A stretch of 15,595 bases of DNA, taken from the NCBI GenBank assembly GCA_021648745.1, contig JAKISE010000078.1:1-15595 (forward strand), written 5' to 3'. The translations under genes were made by a program, and so were the position numbers. The stretch comes from Cyclobacteriaceae bacterium (GTDB lineage Bacteria > Bacteroidota > Bacteroidia > Cytophagales > Cyclobacteriaceae). The notes under the pieces are model-generated. The model had not been told where the DNA came from and did no database searches. It saw only the letters and a list, made by a program, of their open reading frames with translations. This document shows positions 8,509 to 15,213 of this stretch, in pieces; positions within the stretch are counted from its first letter, which is position 1; each line of letters opens with the position of its first letter.

Positions 8509-9237
8509 ATGAAAACATTACTCTTCATCCTTTTTAGCTTCTTGGTTTCTGTTAGCAGCTATAGTCAAAAAATATTTGGAAAGGATACATTAAAGGCCTC
8601 TTCTGGTGATGTCATCATCACCTTTATCGGTCACGGGTCTCTCCTATTACAGTGGGGAGAACAGAATATTTACATAGACCCCTCCTCTCGGAAGGCCGAT
8701 TTATACAAATTTCCTAAGGCCGACATGCTGTTTGTTACCCATCATCATAACGACCATTGCGACCCTGCAGCATTAAAAGCACTAACTAATGATGGCACAA
8801 AAACATTTATGAGTGAGATAGCTCACGAAAAATGGAACCAAGGGATGGTACTCTACCCCGAACAACAGTTAAGTATAGATGCAGTAGGTATTACAGTACT
8901 ACCAGCATACAATTTGGTTCATAAAAATGAAGAAGGACAACCCTATCATAAAAAAGGACAATGCAATAGTTACATTCTCACCCTAGGTGATTTGCGCATT
9001 TTCATTGGAGGAGACACAGAAAACACCCCTGAAATGAAAGCTCTGAAAAATATTGATGCAGCATTTTTACCTATGAAACTGCCATACACCATGAACCCTG
9101 CCATGGTTGTTGATGCCGTTAAAGGGTTTAAACCCAACATTCTTTACCCCTACCATTACGATCGAAAAATGCTGCCAGAACTCACAGAGTTAATGAAACA
9201 GGTACCAGAGGTTGAATTAAGAATTAGAAAGAATTAG
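8509..9237 (+). CDS. Exported metallo-beta-lactamase-fold hydrolase
   Basis: 242-residue MBL-fold metal-dependent hydrolase of the UlaG-like type, with an N-terminal signal peptide (about 1-19, hydrophobic core then SSYSQ). The metal motif HxHxDH is H78-x-H80-x-D82-H83, in the sequence THHHNDHCD. Further likely metal ligands are D169 in GGDTEN and H216 in PYHYD. The short length and GHGSLLLQ near residue 41 match the subgroup that acts on small phosphoesters or lactones, but the substrate is unknown, and in this subgroup substrates are rarely established. Transcribed away from the DoxX-like gene with a 60-bp divergent intergenic region; its 3' neighbour is convergent. Export suggests it acts in the periplasm. 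Confidence 0.88.
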   Translation: MKTLLFILFSFLVSVSSYSQKIFGKDTLKASSGDVIITFIGHGSLLLQWGEQNIYIDPSSRKADLYKFPKADMLFVTHHHNDHCDPAALKALTNDGTKTFMSEIAHEKWNQGMVLYPEQQLSIDAVGITVLPAYNLVHKNEEGQPYHKKGQCNSYILTLGDLRIFIGGDTENTPEMKALKNIDAAFLPMKLPYTMNPAMVVDAVKGFKPNILYPYHYDRKMLPELTELMKQVPEVELRIRKN

Positions 9238-9434
9238 AAAGTGTCAAGTCAACGGGATTCCAGCAAAACTGTAAGTTGTTATCTCTCAACCTGAGTTACT
9301 TTTGGCAAAACCTTGCACGGAGTAACTTCGCAGAAGGTCTTAATCTTACCTCCAACTTTTCAAAGATCAATCGTCCTTCTATTGGCTATGAGTTTAACCC
9401 GAATTATGCGATAGGGTTCGTGATGAGGCTTTAA
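9228..9434 (+). pseudogene. Orphan 3' coding fragment, possibly an outer-membrane barrel remnant
   Basis: A frame open from 9228 to the TAA at 9432-9434 reads as plausible protein from about 9258 on (beginning FQQNCKLLSLNLSYFW, ending GYEFNPNYAIGFVMRL). The alternation of aromatic and polar residues and the ending resemble the last strands of an outer-membrane beta-barrel. There is no ATG at its head and it overlaps the end of the hydrolase gene in another frame, so it can only be a truncated remnant or a chance open frame. I cannot name the parent family. It sits directly before the palindromic structure at 9443-9515. Confidence 0.35.
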
Positions 9435-9615
9435 GTCACAATAAATCAGGCAGTTTGGATTCGAAAGCATAGCACCGCTATGGTGAGAACACAAACAAAG
9501 CAAAGCGACTGATTTGAAGTGAGTTAAAGGCCTAATAGAAATTCTATTGCATATTTCGGGTTTAAAGGCTTTTAATCGGGTGCTGACACAACAAGTTTCT
9601 CATAACGTCTTAACA
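9238..9615. other. Gap between convergent hydrolase and histidine kinase genes
   Basis: 378 bases with no intact gene. It contains the coding fragment ending at 9434, the nested palindrome at 9443-9515 and a short perfect palindrome AATAGAAATTCTATT at 9534-9548, then a repeat-like stretch in which TTAAAGGC occurs twice (near 9524 and 9561). By eye it is less AT-rich than the flanking genes. I see no classical stem plus T-run terminator for either convergent gene, although one would be expected here. Confidence 0.6.
9443..9515. repeat. Nested palindromic element of unknown type
   Basis: Outer arms AAATCAGGCAGTTTG (9443-9457) and CAAAGCGACTGATTT (9501-9515) pair over 15 positions with three or so mismatches, the outermost seven pairs being perfect. 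Inside is a perfect 6-bp hairpin, CATAGC-ACC-GCTATG (9468-9482). No T-run follows, so it is not a standard terminator. The design recalls REP-like or other dispersed palindromic elements, but I cannot assign it. Confidence 0.55.
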
Positions 9616-11565
9616 CTAGTTGATATTGATAGTTAACATTTGCTTTGGCAATAAGATTCTAAATTCAGAGAATTGACCAATGCTACTATTAACTTCAATT
9701 TTGCCATCAAGTTTTTTTACGGCTTTTAATACCAGAAATAATCCTAACCCATTGCCCTCAGAGGTAAGGTTTCCTTTATAAAACATAGTAAAGATATCAT
9801 CAAGTATTTCATTAGATATCCCCTCTCCATTATCTCTTATTTTAATTTCAACCCATTCATTAAGTAGCTGTGCTTTCAAGTTTATTTGATGTCCGCTACG
9901 TTTCTTTCCTTTATTATATTGCAAGGCATTGTCTAGTATATTTTCTAATACTAGTGTGAGCAGTGCCCTGTTACAGTATAACTGGATACTCTCTTTTATA
10001 TCAATATTATACTTAAATGGTATGCTTTCCAGAGTTTTCTTTTGTTTGTAAAGTAAGGTCTTTAGTAAACTCTCTAAGTCAATTTTTTCTGCGCTCTCAG
10101 ATGATTCGTAACTGTAAATATTATGATATGCGGTTAACTGATCTGTTAAGTGATTCATAATAGTTGCCTCTTTTTCGATATAGTCTATATAGTGTGGTAT
10201 TTCACTGGGTTTTTTTTCTAGTTTTATCAAATTTAATAATCCTAGAATTCGAGCAATAGGGCCTTTTAAATTATGTGAAGATTTGTAAAGGAAGCTGTCC
10301 AAATCTTTATTTACAAGATTTAACTCCAAGTTAGATTGCCTAAGAGCCAAAGTTCTCTCTTCTACCCTTTGCTCCAACAAGTTTTTGGCATTATTAAGTG
10401 TATTTTCTATTTCTTTTTGTTGAGTTATATCTCGTATTATTACCAAAAATCCTACAATTCGTTCTTTTCCATTAATTGTTTCGAAAAGTAAATTAGCTTT
10501 TTGGCCAATCCATATTTCTGTACTATTTTGTAGTATAATAGGAAACTCGCGGTAAGTGCTATTAACCTTATTTTCAAACTGACTAAAGTAAAAATTTTTT
10601 ATTTTGGTTCTATAATCAGGGTGTACCCATTCAACAAAATTAATAGAGCCAATTTCAGATACGGTGTAACCGGTTGATTTTAAACCAACATCGTTCATAA
10701 AAGTAATTCGCCCCTCCATGTTGGTTTTATAAATAATATCACTGGCGTTTTCTACCAATAACCTATACAGTACTTCACTTTCTTTAAGCCTTTCTTCTGC
10801 TAATTTACTTTTTGTAACATCTTTAAATATTGCCTGATTAGATAGTAGTTTTCCCTCTTTAAAAATTGAATTTATGCTTCCCTTCACATAAACTATTTCG
10901 CCATTCCTATCCAAAAACCTTACTTCTACATCTTTATATATCTTTTTTTTATGCAAACTTTCAAAAAGCTCCTTACAATGTAATCCATCATCGGGGTGAA
11001 CTATATCCAAAAATGTAATTTCAGACAGTTCCTCCTCAGTATATTTTAGTGTTTTAAGCCAGGCAGGATTTACAAAAACAAACCTACCGTTTGCATCAAT
11101 ACTTTGTATTAAATCAAGTGTGTTATCAAATAAGTATTTATAGGTTTCTTCTGCTTTTTTTAATTCTTCCCTTGTTTCCCTTTGCAATTCAACCAATTCA
11201 CTATTTATAAGAGAATCATTTCGTTCTTGCTGAACAACTATATTTTTTCTATAAATTTCATCAAAGTCCTGGATTAGCCATAGTATTAAGTTGCCCTCTT
11301 TTCTAAAAGTAAAATCGTAATAACCGGAAACTCCAAAACTATCTAGCCAAATACAGGGTAATTTAAAAGTCTCATTTTTTTCCATTGCCTCAAAAGAAAA
11401 TTGCAAACTCTCTAAAACAGGAAAAATATTAAATAGTTTATCGTATTCTTTTTTTGGTATAAAAAATAATGTGTTGCAAGACGACAAAAGTTTACCTGTG
11501 GACTCAAAAGTAATAATCTGTGCTTTTAAGTTTAGCATTTCTGCTTTTAGCAATTTCAAACTCAT
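9616..11565 (-). CDS. Soluble PAS-PAS sensor histidine kinase
   Basis: 649-residue cytoplasmic histidine kinase with no transmembrane segment. Order: N-terminal PAS-like domain of about 110 residues that I cannot match to a named family (contains GYYDFTF and LILWLIQDFDEIY, then QQERNDSLI), a coiled-coil linker (about 115-145), PAS 1 (about 146-255, DANGRFVFVNPAW), PAS 2 (about 265-385), a second coiled coil (385-425), a dimerisation domain with phosphoacceptor H431 in SSHNLKGP, and an HATPase domain with N box N542-D545-N546, G1 DNGEG (578-582) and G2 GNGLGLF (604-610). All catalytic boxes are present. No receiver domain or adjacent response regulator gene is seen, so the phosphate target is unknown. 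Its start overlaps the stop of the small GTPase gene by 4 bp (ATGA), implying translational coupling, and suggests that the GTPase or its partners feed this kinase. Confidence 0.9.
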   Translation of the reverse strand: MSLKLLKAEMLNLKAQIITFESTGKLLSSCNTLFFIPKKEYDKLFNIFPVLESLQFSFEAMEKNETFKLPCIWLDSFGVSGYYDFTFRKEGNLILWLIQDFDEIYRKNIVVQQERNDSLINSELVELQRETREELKKAEETYKYLFDNTLDLIQSIDANGRFVFVNPAWLKTLKYTEEELSEITFLDIVHPDDGLHCKELFESLHKKKIYKDVEVRFLDRNGEIVYVKGSINSIFKEGKLLSNQAIFKDVTKSKLAEERLKESEVLYRLLVENASDIIYKTNMEGRITFMNDVGLKSTGYTVSEIGSINFVEWVHPDYRTKIKNFYFSQFENKVNSTYREFPIILQNSTEIWIGQKANLLFETINGKERIVGFLVIIRDITQQKEIENTLNNAKNLLEQRVEERTLALRQSNLELNLVNKDLDSFLYKSSHNLKGPIARILGLLNLIKLEKKPSEIPHYIDYIEKEATIMNHLTDQLTAYHNIYSYESSESAEKIDLESLLKTLLYKQKKTLESIPFKYNIDIKESIQLYCNRALLTLVLENILDNALQYNKGKKRSGHQINLKAQLLNEWVEIKIRDNGEGISNEILDDIFTMFYKGNLTSEGNGLGLFLVLKAVKKLDGKIEVNSSIGQFSEFRILLPKQMLTININ

Positions 11566-12050
11566 TGGGTCATTAGTTTAGCTAGTTTGCCAAACATCTC
11601 TTCAACCAGCTCCCCTGTTTTGGCACTACTAAAAAAAAAGTCATTTTTTGGCAATGCTTTTTTTAAAACATTTAATTTTTGCTCGCTCATTAAATCTTTT
11701 TTATTGCCTACCAATACAAATGGCATTGGGGGCAGTATGCTTTGCATGTGCTTAATATCGTCTTCAATGTTTTCATAAGTAGAGGGGCGCATTACATCAA
11801 AAACAAAGATGGCTCCATGCGCACCCATTTTATATGCTTGCGGAACTTTTTGGCGTGCATTTTCTCCGGCAATATCCCAAATAATAAGTGAGAGTTCACG
11901 GCCATTAACTCTTACCACTTTTTTATCTACTTTTACTCCAATGGTAGTAATGTATTTTTCAGAAAATTTGCTATGAACAAATTTCTGAATAAGCGAAGTT
12001 TTACCAACTCCAAAGTGTCCTAATAATATAACTTTTTTGCTTAGAATCAT
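11562..12050 (-). CDS. Ras/Rab-like small GTPase
   Basis: 162-residue Ras-superfamily GTPase, a rare class in bacteria. All nucleotide-binding motifs are visible: G1 GHFGVGKTS (11-19), G2 threonine in TTIGV (35-39), G3 WDIAGE (58-63), G4 NKKD (116-119) and G5 SAK (142-144). Residue 63, which corresponds to the catalytic glutamine 61 of Ras, is glutamate. There is no C-terminal lipidation cysteine (it ends LMTQ), so any membrane attachment must come from partners. It is closer in layout to eukaryote-like Rab/Arf-type folds than to translation or Era-type GTPases; prokaryotic relatives include MglA and uncharacterised Ras-like families. The start overlaps the stop of the longin-like gene, and its stop overlaps the kinase start, both as ATGA. 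Role inferred: switch between the sensor-domain protein and the kinase. Confidence 0.92.
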   Translation of the reverse strand: MILSKKVILLGHFGVGKTSLIQKFVHSKFSEKYITTIGVKVDKKVVRVNGRELSLIIWDIAGENARQKVPQAYKMGAHGAIFVFDVMRPSTYENIEDDIKHMQSILPPMPFVLVGNKKDLMSEQKLNVLKKALPKNDFFFSSAKTGELVEEMFGKLAKLMTQ

Positions 12051-12901
12051 TTATTAATTTCTTTAAAATACTGCTCTAGATAACCTGAAAAAACATCTGT
12101 ATCAGTATTATTTACTTCTTGCGCTTGTTTGCGCAACTTATTGGCAAAATTTAAAACAGTACCATCTAGTTTATCTTTAAAAGAGGCTGTTATAGTTCCT
12201 GAAACAGCTACTGCCAAAAAATATTTTTTAAAGCTTTTAAAAAGTATATGATAGCTTTCATATTCTATGCTTTCTAATTCCTGCTCACCACTTTTAAAGG
12301 CCTCCACAACAAAACTCTTAATTGCAGTAAGCATTCCGGCTATCATATCCTGATCCATTGTTTTATTTCTGGAATAGCTGCCATATAATAACCCTGAGTT
12401 TTGCTCTATTACAAAAATCTCTTCAATAACTGGTTCTGCTACTCCTTGAAATACAATATCAGTTTCTTTAGATCCACTAAACCAGGCTTTGAACCTATTT
12501 ATCCATCCTTTCCAAGAAAATGCAATATCAAGTTGTGCGTCAACTTTTTCAGAAAGCATTTCAATTTCTCTGGCTATATACTTTCGTATTAGCTTACCAA
12601 TTATTGGGTAAAGCGCATCTACTACCTCATCCTGTGAATGCTTAATTTGATATTTAATTGTTTCGGTAATCACCGGCCCAAACAAGGTTGGAAAATCTGT
12701 TTTTAATTTATCCAGATGATCCTCTATTATTGGATCTATTTTATGCTCTAATTTCGAACGTGTGTTAAATTCATCCTTTAATAGTTGTACTTCATTAGTA
12801 AGTTTTTCCTGATTTATCCTGTCTTCTTCTAAAAGCAATTCTCTCAATTTAATCATTAAATTGCTTTTTCCCATTACTTCCTTATGTTCGCGGTCTCTCA
12901 T
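12047..12901 (-). CDS. Longin/roadblock-like sensor protein related to the N-terminal part of OmpA-family proteins
   Basis: 284 residues, no signal peptide and no clear transmembrane helix. An N-terminal segment, LRELLLEED (19-27), and a helical region up to about 125 are followed by SWKGWINRFKAWFSG (129-143) and a domain at about 156-262 with EIFVIEQNSGLLYGSYS and DQDMIAGMLTAIKSFV. I recognise this arrangement from bacterial proteins in which it precedes a C-terminal OmpA peptidoglycan-binding domain; here that domain is absent. The 156-262 part looks like a longin/roadblock-type alpha-beta domain, a fold that elsewhere binds small GTPases as regulator or scaffold (MglB for MglA). It is immediately upstream of, and overlaps by 4 bp with, the GTPase gene, so it is the obvious candidate partner. 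The assignment rests on remembered family patterns, not on a search. Met10 or Met16 are alternative starts. Confidence 0.68.
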   Translation of the reverse strand: MRDREHKEVMGKSNLMIKLRELLLEEDRINQEKLTNEVQLLKDEFNTRSKLEHKIDPIIEDHLDKLKTDFPTLFGPVITETIKYQIKHSQDEVVDALYPIIGKLIRKYIAREIEMLSEKVDAQLDIAFSWKGWINRFKAWFSGSKETDIVFQGVAEPVIEEIFVIEQNSGLLYGSYSRNKTMDQDMIAGMLTAIKSFVVEAFKSGEQELESIEYESYHILFKSFKKYFLAVAVSGTITASFKDKLDGTVLNFANKLRKQAQEVNNTDTDVFSGYLEQYFKEINK

Positions 12902-12976
12902 TTAAATTAATTGGCAACACTACAAATTGAATATTAGATATACTCAGGTAAACACATTAATTGGTGCAGGGTATAA

Positions 12977-13324
12977 TTAGGAAGTAATGTCTTTTGCCAT
13001 TTTTATTAACAAATTGGCATAGGTAGATTTATCTAATTTATCTTTTAAAAGTTGTTCAATTCTTTTGCCAGTTTCTTTATCTAGTTCGGCAATTTTTGTC
13101 GTAAAGAGCTTATTAGACTCTTCAAATAATGAGTTGGTTTCTTGCTTAACTTCTTTAAGCTTTTGTTCCAACTCATTTTTATGCTTTTCAATTTCTGCAC
13201 TTAGTTTCTGAAACTCATGCTCATATTCTTTGATGTTTTCACCAAAAATAATTTCTTTAATGGCTTCAATTTTTGGATCCAATTTTTGAATATTGTTACC
13301 TTTACCATTTTCTTCTTCACTCAT
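12977..13324 (-). CDS. Small coiled-coil protein of the GTPase unit
   Basis: 115-residue, highly charged, soluble protein. A low-complexity head rich in Glu, Gly and Asn (1-12) is followed by LDPKIEAIKEIIFGENIKE (15-33) and a long coiled coil (about 35-95) rich in Glu and Lys, ending in a short helical tail. The IKEIIFGEN motif resembles the LRELLLEED motif near the start of the downstream longin-like protein, so both may share a small N-terminal module. No enzymatic motif. The start overlaps the stop of the peptidoglycan-binding gene (ATGA); a 75-bp gap separates it from the longin-like gene. A structural or adaptor role is inferred from sequence and position only. Confidence 0.7.
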   Translation of the reverse strand: MSEEENGKGNNIQKLDPKIEAIKEIIFGENIKEYEHEFQKLSAEIEKHKNELEQKLKEVKQETNSLFEESNKLFTTKIAELDKETGKRIEQLLKDKLDKSTYANLLIKMAKDITS

Positions 13325-13962
13325 TTTGCAAGTTCTTTTAAAGTAGTAGTATTTACAATTCCCGAAGGGTATAAATTGTTTTTTTCTTGAAAATCTTTTA
13401 GCGCATTATAGGTTTCCATTCCAAAATTTCCATCTTGAGGAATTTTATACCCTTTACCTACCATTTTCTTTTGAAGATCCCAAACTCCCTCGCCAATATC
13501 ACCAGTTTTTAAATGGTTTAATGGCATTAATTTAGCTATGGCTTCTTCATATTTAATTTCTTCCGGTGAGCTTCCTTTTTCAATAATAAGCTCAATCTCG
13601 TTATTATTATACCCTTGTTTCTTTAAACTACTTGATCGTATAAGCTTTTTTTCAATAATTTGCGTAGTAGCAATTAATGTTTTGTAATATGCTATTGCAT
13701 TTTTGCTTTCATCCTTGGCTTCATCTAAAAAATTAATATCAATTCCTTTATTATACCATAATTGCCTAGCAAAGCTTCCAATTTGGTAAGCGTTTTCAAA
13801 ATACTGCTGAACCAATAATGGCTTGTAAAAATTTGTATCTATACTATCATTTACAGCGTAGTTAAAATTACTTGGAGGATTGTATCTTTTATAAGTAACG
13901 TATTGAAAGAACGAAATCGTAGAAAGTAGTACAATAAGGAGTATTACCGAAATTTTTTTCAT
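13321..13962 (-). CDS. Membrane-anchored peptidoglycan-binding protein
   Basis: 213 residues: an N-terminal hydrophobic helix (about 4-22) after two lysines, serving as a signal anchor or signal peptide with no lipobox, then a roughly 125-residue helical region of unknown family, and a C-terminal peptidoglycan-binding domain of the PG_binding_1 type (about 151-212: LKTGDIGEGVWDLQ, then DGNFGMETYNALKDFQEKNNL, where the DGxFGxxT..A...FQ pattern is diagnostic). It probably spans from the inner membrane into the periplasm and holds cell wall. First gene of the GTPase unit, overlapping the coiled-coil gene by 4 bp. Since the longin-like protein lacks the OmpA domain found in its relatives, this protein may supply the wall contact in trans (inference). 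Confidence 0.82.
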   Translation of the reverse strand: MKKISVILLIVLLSTISFFQYVTYKRYNPPSNFNYAVNDSIDTNFYKPLLVQQYFENAYQIGSFARQLWYNKGIDINFLDEAKDESKNAIAYYKTLIATTQIIEKKLIRSSSLKKQGYNNNEIELIIEKGSSPEEIKYEEAIAKLMPLNHLKTGDIGEGVWDLQKKMVGKGYKIPQDGNFGMETYNALKDFQEKNNLYPSGIVNTTTLKELAK

Positions 13963-13999
13963 TTTCTAGTATAAGTTGTTAATCACCTAAAAAAATAGG

Positions 14000-14035
14000 T
14001 TATCAAATTGATCGTTTCTGATTTATCAAATTGAT
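14000..14035. promoter_or_regulatory. Tandem palindromic operator-like sites
   Basis: Two identical 13-mers TTATCAAATTGAT at 14000-14012 and 14023-14035. Each contains the perfect palindrome ATCAA-A-TTGAT, and the copies repeat with a 23-bp period, about two helical turns. They lie 38 bp upstream of the first gene of the GTPase unit, in the divergent region shared with the ECF sigma gene. This is the layout of a dimeric repressor or activator site; alternatively the CAATTTG they carry on the minus strand may be part of promoter elements. Confidence 0.45.
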
Positions 14036-14086
14036 TCTAAAAAGCACAATATTAACTATATATTATCACTTTATTACAGAACATTT

Positions 14087-14094
14087 TAATTTTG
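14087..14094 (+). promoter_or_regulatory. Possible -7 promoter box for the ECF sigma operon
   Basis: TAATTTTG, an exact TAnnTTTG match, 71 bases upstream of the ATG at 14166. No TTTG lies at the usual -33 distance, so this is a weak prediction. If used, the leader is about 65 nucleotides and the operator-like repeats would lie roughly 50-90 bp upstream of the box. Confidence 0.3.
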
Positions 14095-14165
14095 CCAGAA
14101 TGATTATAGATTAATCTGGTGTTAACTTGTAACTTTCCATTAAGTCGATCGTCTTCCTTTTGAAT

Positions 14166-14675
14166 ATGAGTTTAGAAGCCTTTAAAACACGCGTACTCCC
14201 GGTAAAAGATAAGCTTTTTCGCTATACGCTTAGAATTCTAAAAAACGAAGATGAAGCTAAAGACGTGGTACAAGAAACATTAATTAAAGTTTGGAACAAG
14301 CGAGACGAAATGCATGCCTATGAAAATATGGAAGCATGGTGCATTCGGGTTGCTCGAAATCTAGCATTAGATAAGTTAAAGTCTAAGCATAATAAGTCAG
14401 TTGATATTGATAATGCCTATAATTTACAAAGTAGTACCCAAAGTCCTTATTCATCAGCCGAACAAAGTGATACAATGAGCTCAATACATCATTTCATTAA
14501 TAAATTACCTAACCTACAAAAACAGGTAATTCAACTAAGGGATATTGATGGGTTTTCCTATCAAGAGATTAGTGACATATTGAAGCAAAATCTCAATTCA
14601 GTAAAAGTGAATTTGTTTAGGGCAAGAAAACAAGTACGAGAACAATTAATACAAGTAAACGCCTATGGACTCTAA
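14166..14675 (+). CDS. ECF-type RNA polymerase sigma factor
   Basis: 169-residue extracytoplasmic-function sigma factor. Region 2 is clear (FRYTLRILKNEDEAKDVVQETLIKVW, about residues 18-44, with the usual AWCIRVARNLALDKL following) and region 4 is clear (LPNLQKQVIQLRDIDGFSYQEISDILKQNLNSVKVNLFRARKQVREQL, near 113-162), separated by a short Ser/Gln-rich linker; region 3 is absent as expected for ECF factors. A TTG at 14160 in the same frame would add two residues, but the ATG at 14166 is preferred. The stop lies inside the downstream gene, whose ATG is at 14665, an 11-bp overlap that indicates translational coupling with its likely anti-sigma factor. The target promoters cannot be read from the window. 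Confidence 0.93.
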   Translation: MSLEAFKTRVLPVKDKLFRYTLRILKNEDEAKDVVQETLIKVWNKRDEMHAYENMEAWCIRVARNLALDKLKSKHNKSVDIDNAYNLQSSTQSPYSSAEQSDTMSSIHHFINKLPNLQKQVIQLRDIDGFSYQEISDILKQNLNSVKVNLFRARKQVREQLIQVNAYGL

Positions 14676-15207
14676 AAGAATAGATTTATTACTTGAGCGC
14701 TATTGGAACTGCGTTTCTACACAAGAAGAAGAAGCGGAGATAAAGGCTTATTTTAATTCAAAGGTTGAAATTCCAGCCCATTTGAAAAGCACCGCTCCCC
14801 TGTTCCAATACTTTACAAAGGAAGGAGAGGTAAAAATGCTCGATAAAGCATTTGACCATGACCTTATAGAGAAGTTGAAGCAACAACCTAAAAAAGGTAA
14901 AGAGAGGACTCTAGGGCAGTCGTTTCAAAATTATATGAAAGTAGCAGCTGTTATTGCCTTGGTTATTGCCACCTCTTTTGTGTTTAGAATGGAAATTTGG
15001 CAAGATGATAAACCGGAGCTTTTTTTAGTAGAAGATACATTTAAGACTCCTGAAGAAGCCTATGCCGAGACAAAAAGAGCCTTAATGCTAATAGCCAGTA
15101 AAATGAACCACGGAAAAAGGGAAGTTAAAAAAATATCAATTCTGAGCAAAGCAGAATCAAAAATTAAAGGAAATCGAGACAAAAACTCTACCGCAACATT
15201 AAATTAA
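14665..15207 (+). CDS. Putative membrane-anchored anti-sigma factor
   Basis: 180 residues. The N-terminal half is cytoplasmic and helical (RIDLLLERYWNCVSTQEEEAEIKAYF, then PAHLKSTAPLFQYF), a pattern common to genes directly following ECF sigma factors in Bacteroidota. A single transmembrane helix follows at about residues 92-108 (KVAAVIALVIATSFVF), and the remaining 70 residues, Lys-rich towards the end, would be periplasmic. There is no zinc-binding HxxxCxxC motif, so it is not a ZAS-type anti-sigma. The function rests on topology and the 11-bp overlap with the sigma gene; alternatively it could be a simple co-regulated membrane protein. Confidence 0.7.
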   Translation: MDSKRIDLLLERYWNCVSTQEEEAEIKAYFNSKVEIPAHLKSTAPLFQYFTKEGEVKMLDKAFDHDLIEKLKQQPKKGKERTLGQSFQNYMKVAAVIALVIATSFVFRMEIWQDDKPELFLVEDTFKTPEEAYAETKRALMLIASKMNHGKREVKKISILSKAESKIKGNRDKNSTATLN

Positions 15208-15213
15208 TTTGAC

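Noticed and set aside
8174..8512. 112-codon plus-strand frame opposite the DoxX-like gene
   Set aside because: Lys/Ala/Pro-rich antisense of a membrane protein gene, and it runs over the divergent promoter region into the hydrolase start.
9443..9515. Integron attC site
   Set aside because: Nested arms resemble an attC fold, but I see no RYYYAAC / GTTRRRY core pair at the arms and no cassette-like gene order or integrase nearby.
9534..9548. Palindrome AATAGAAATTCTATT as a terminator for the histidine kinase gene
   Set aside because: Stem is AT-only apart from one pair per arm, has almost no loop and no T-run on either strand.
12906..12964. Direct repeats ATTAATTGG (12906-12914 and 12956-12964) as operators in the 75-bp gap
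   Set aside because: Nine bases in AT-rich DNA, 50 bp apart, with no palindromic character; likely chance.
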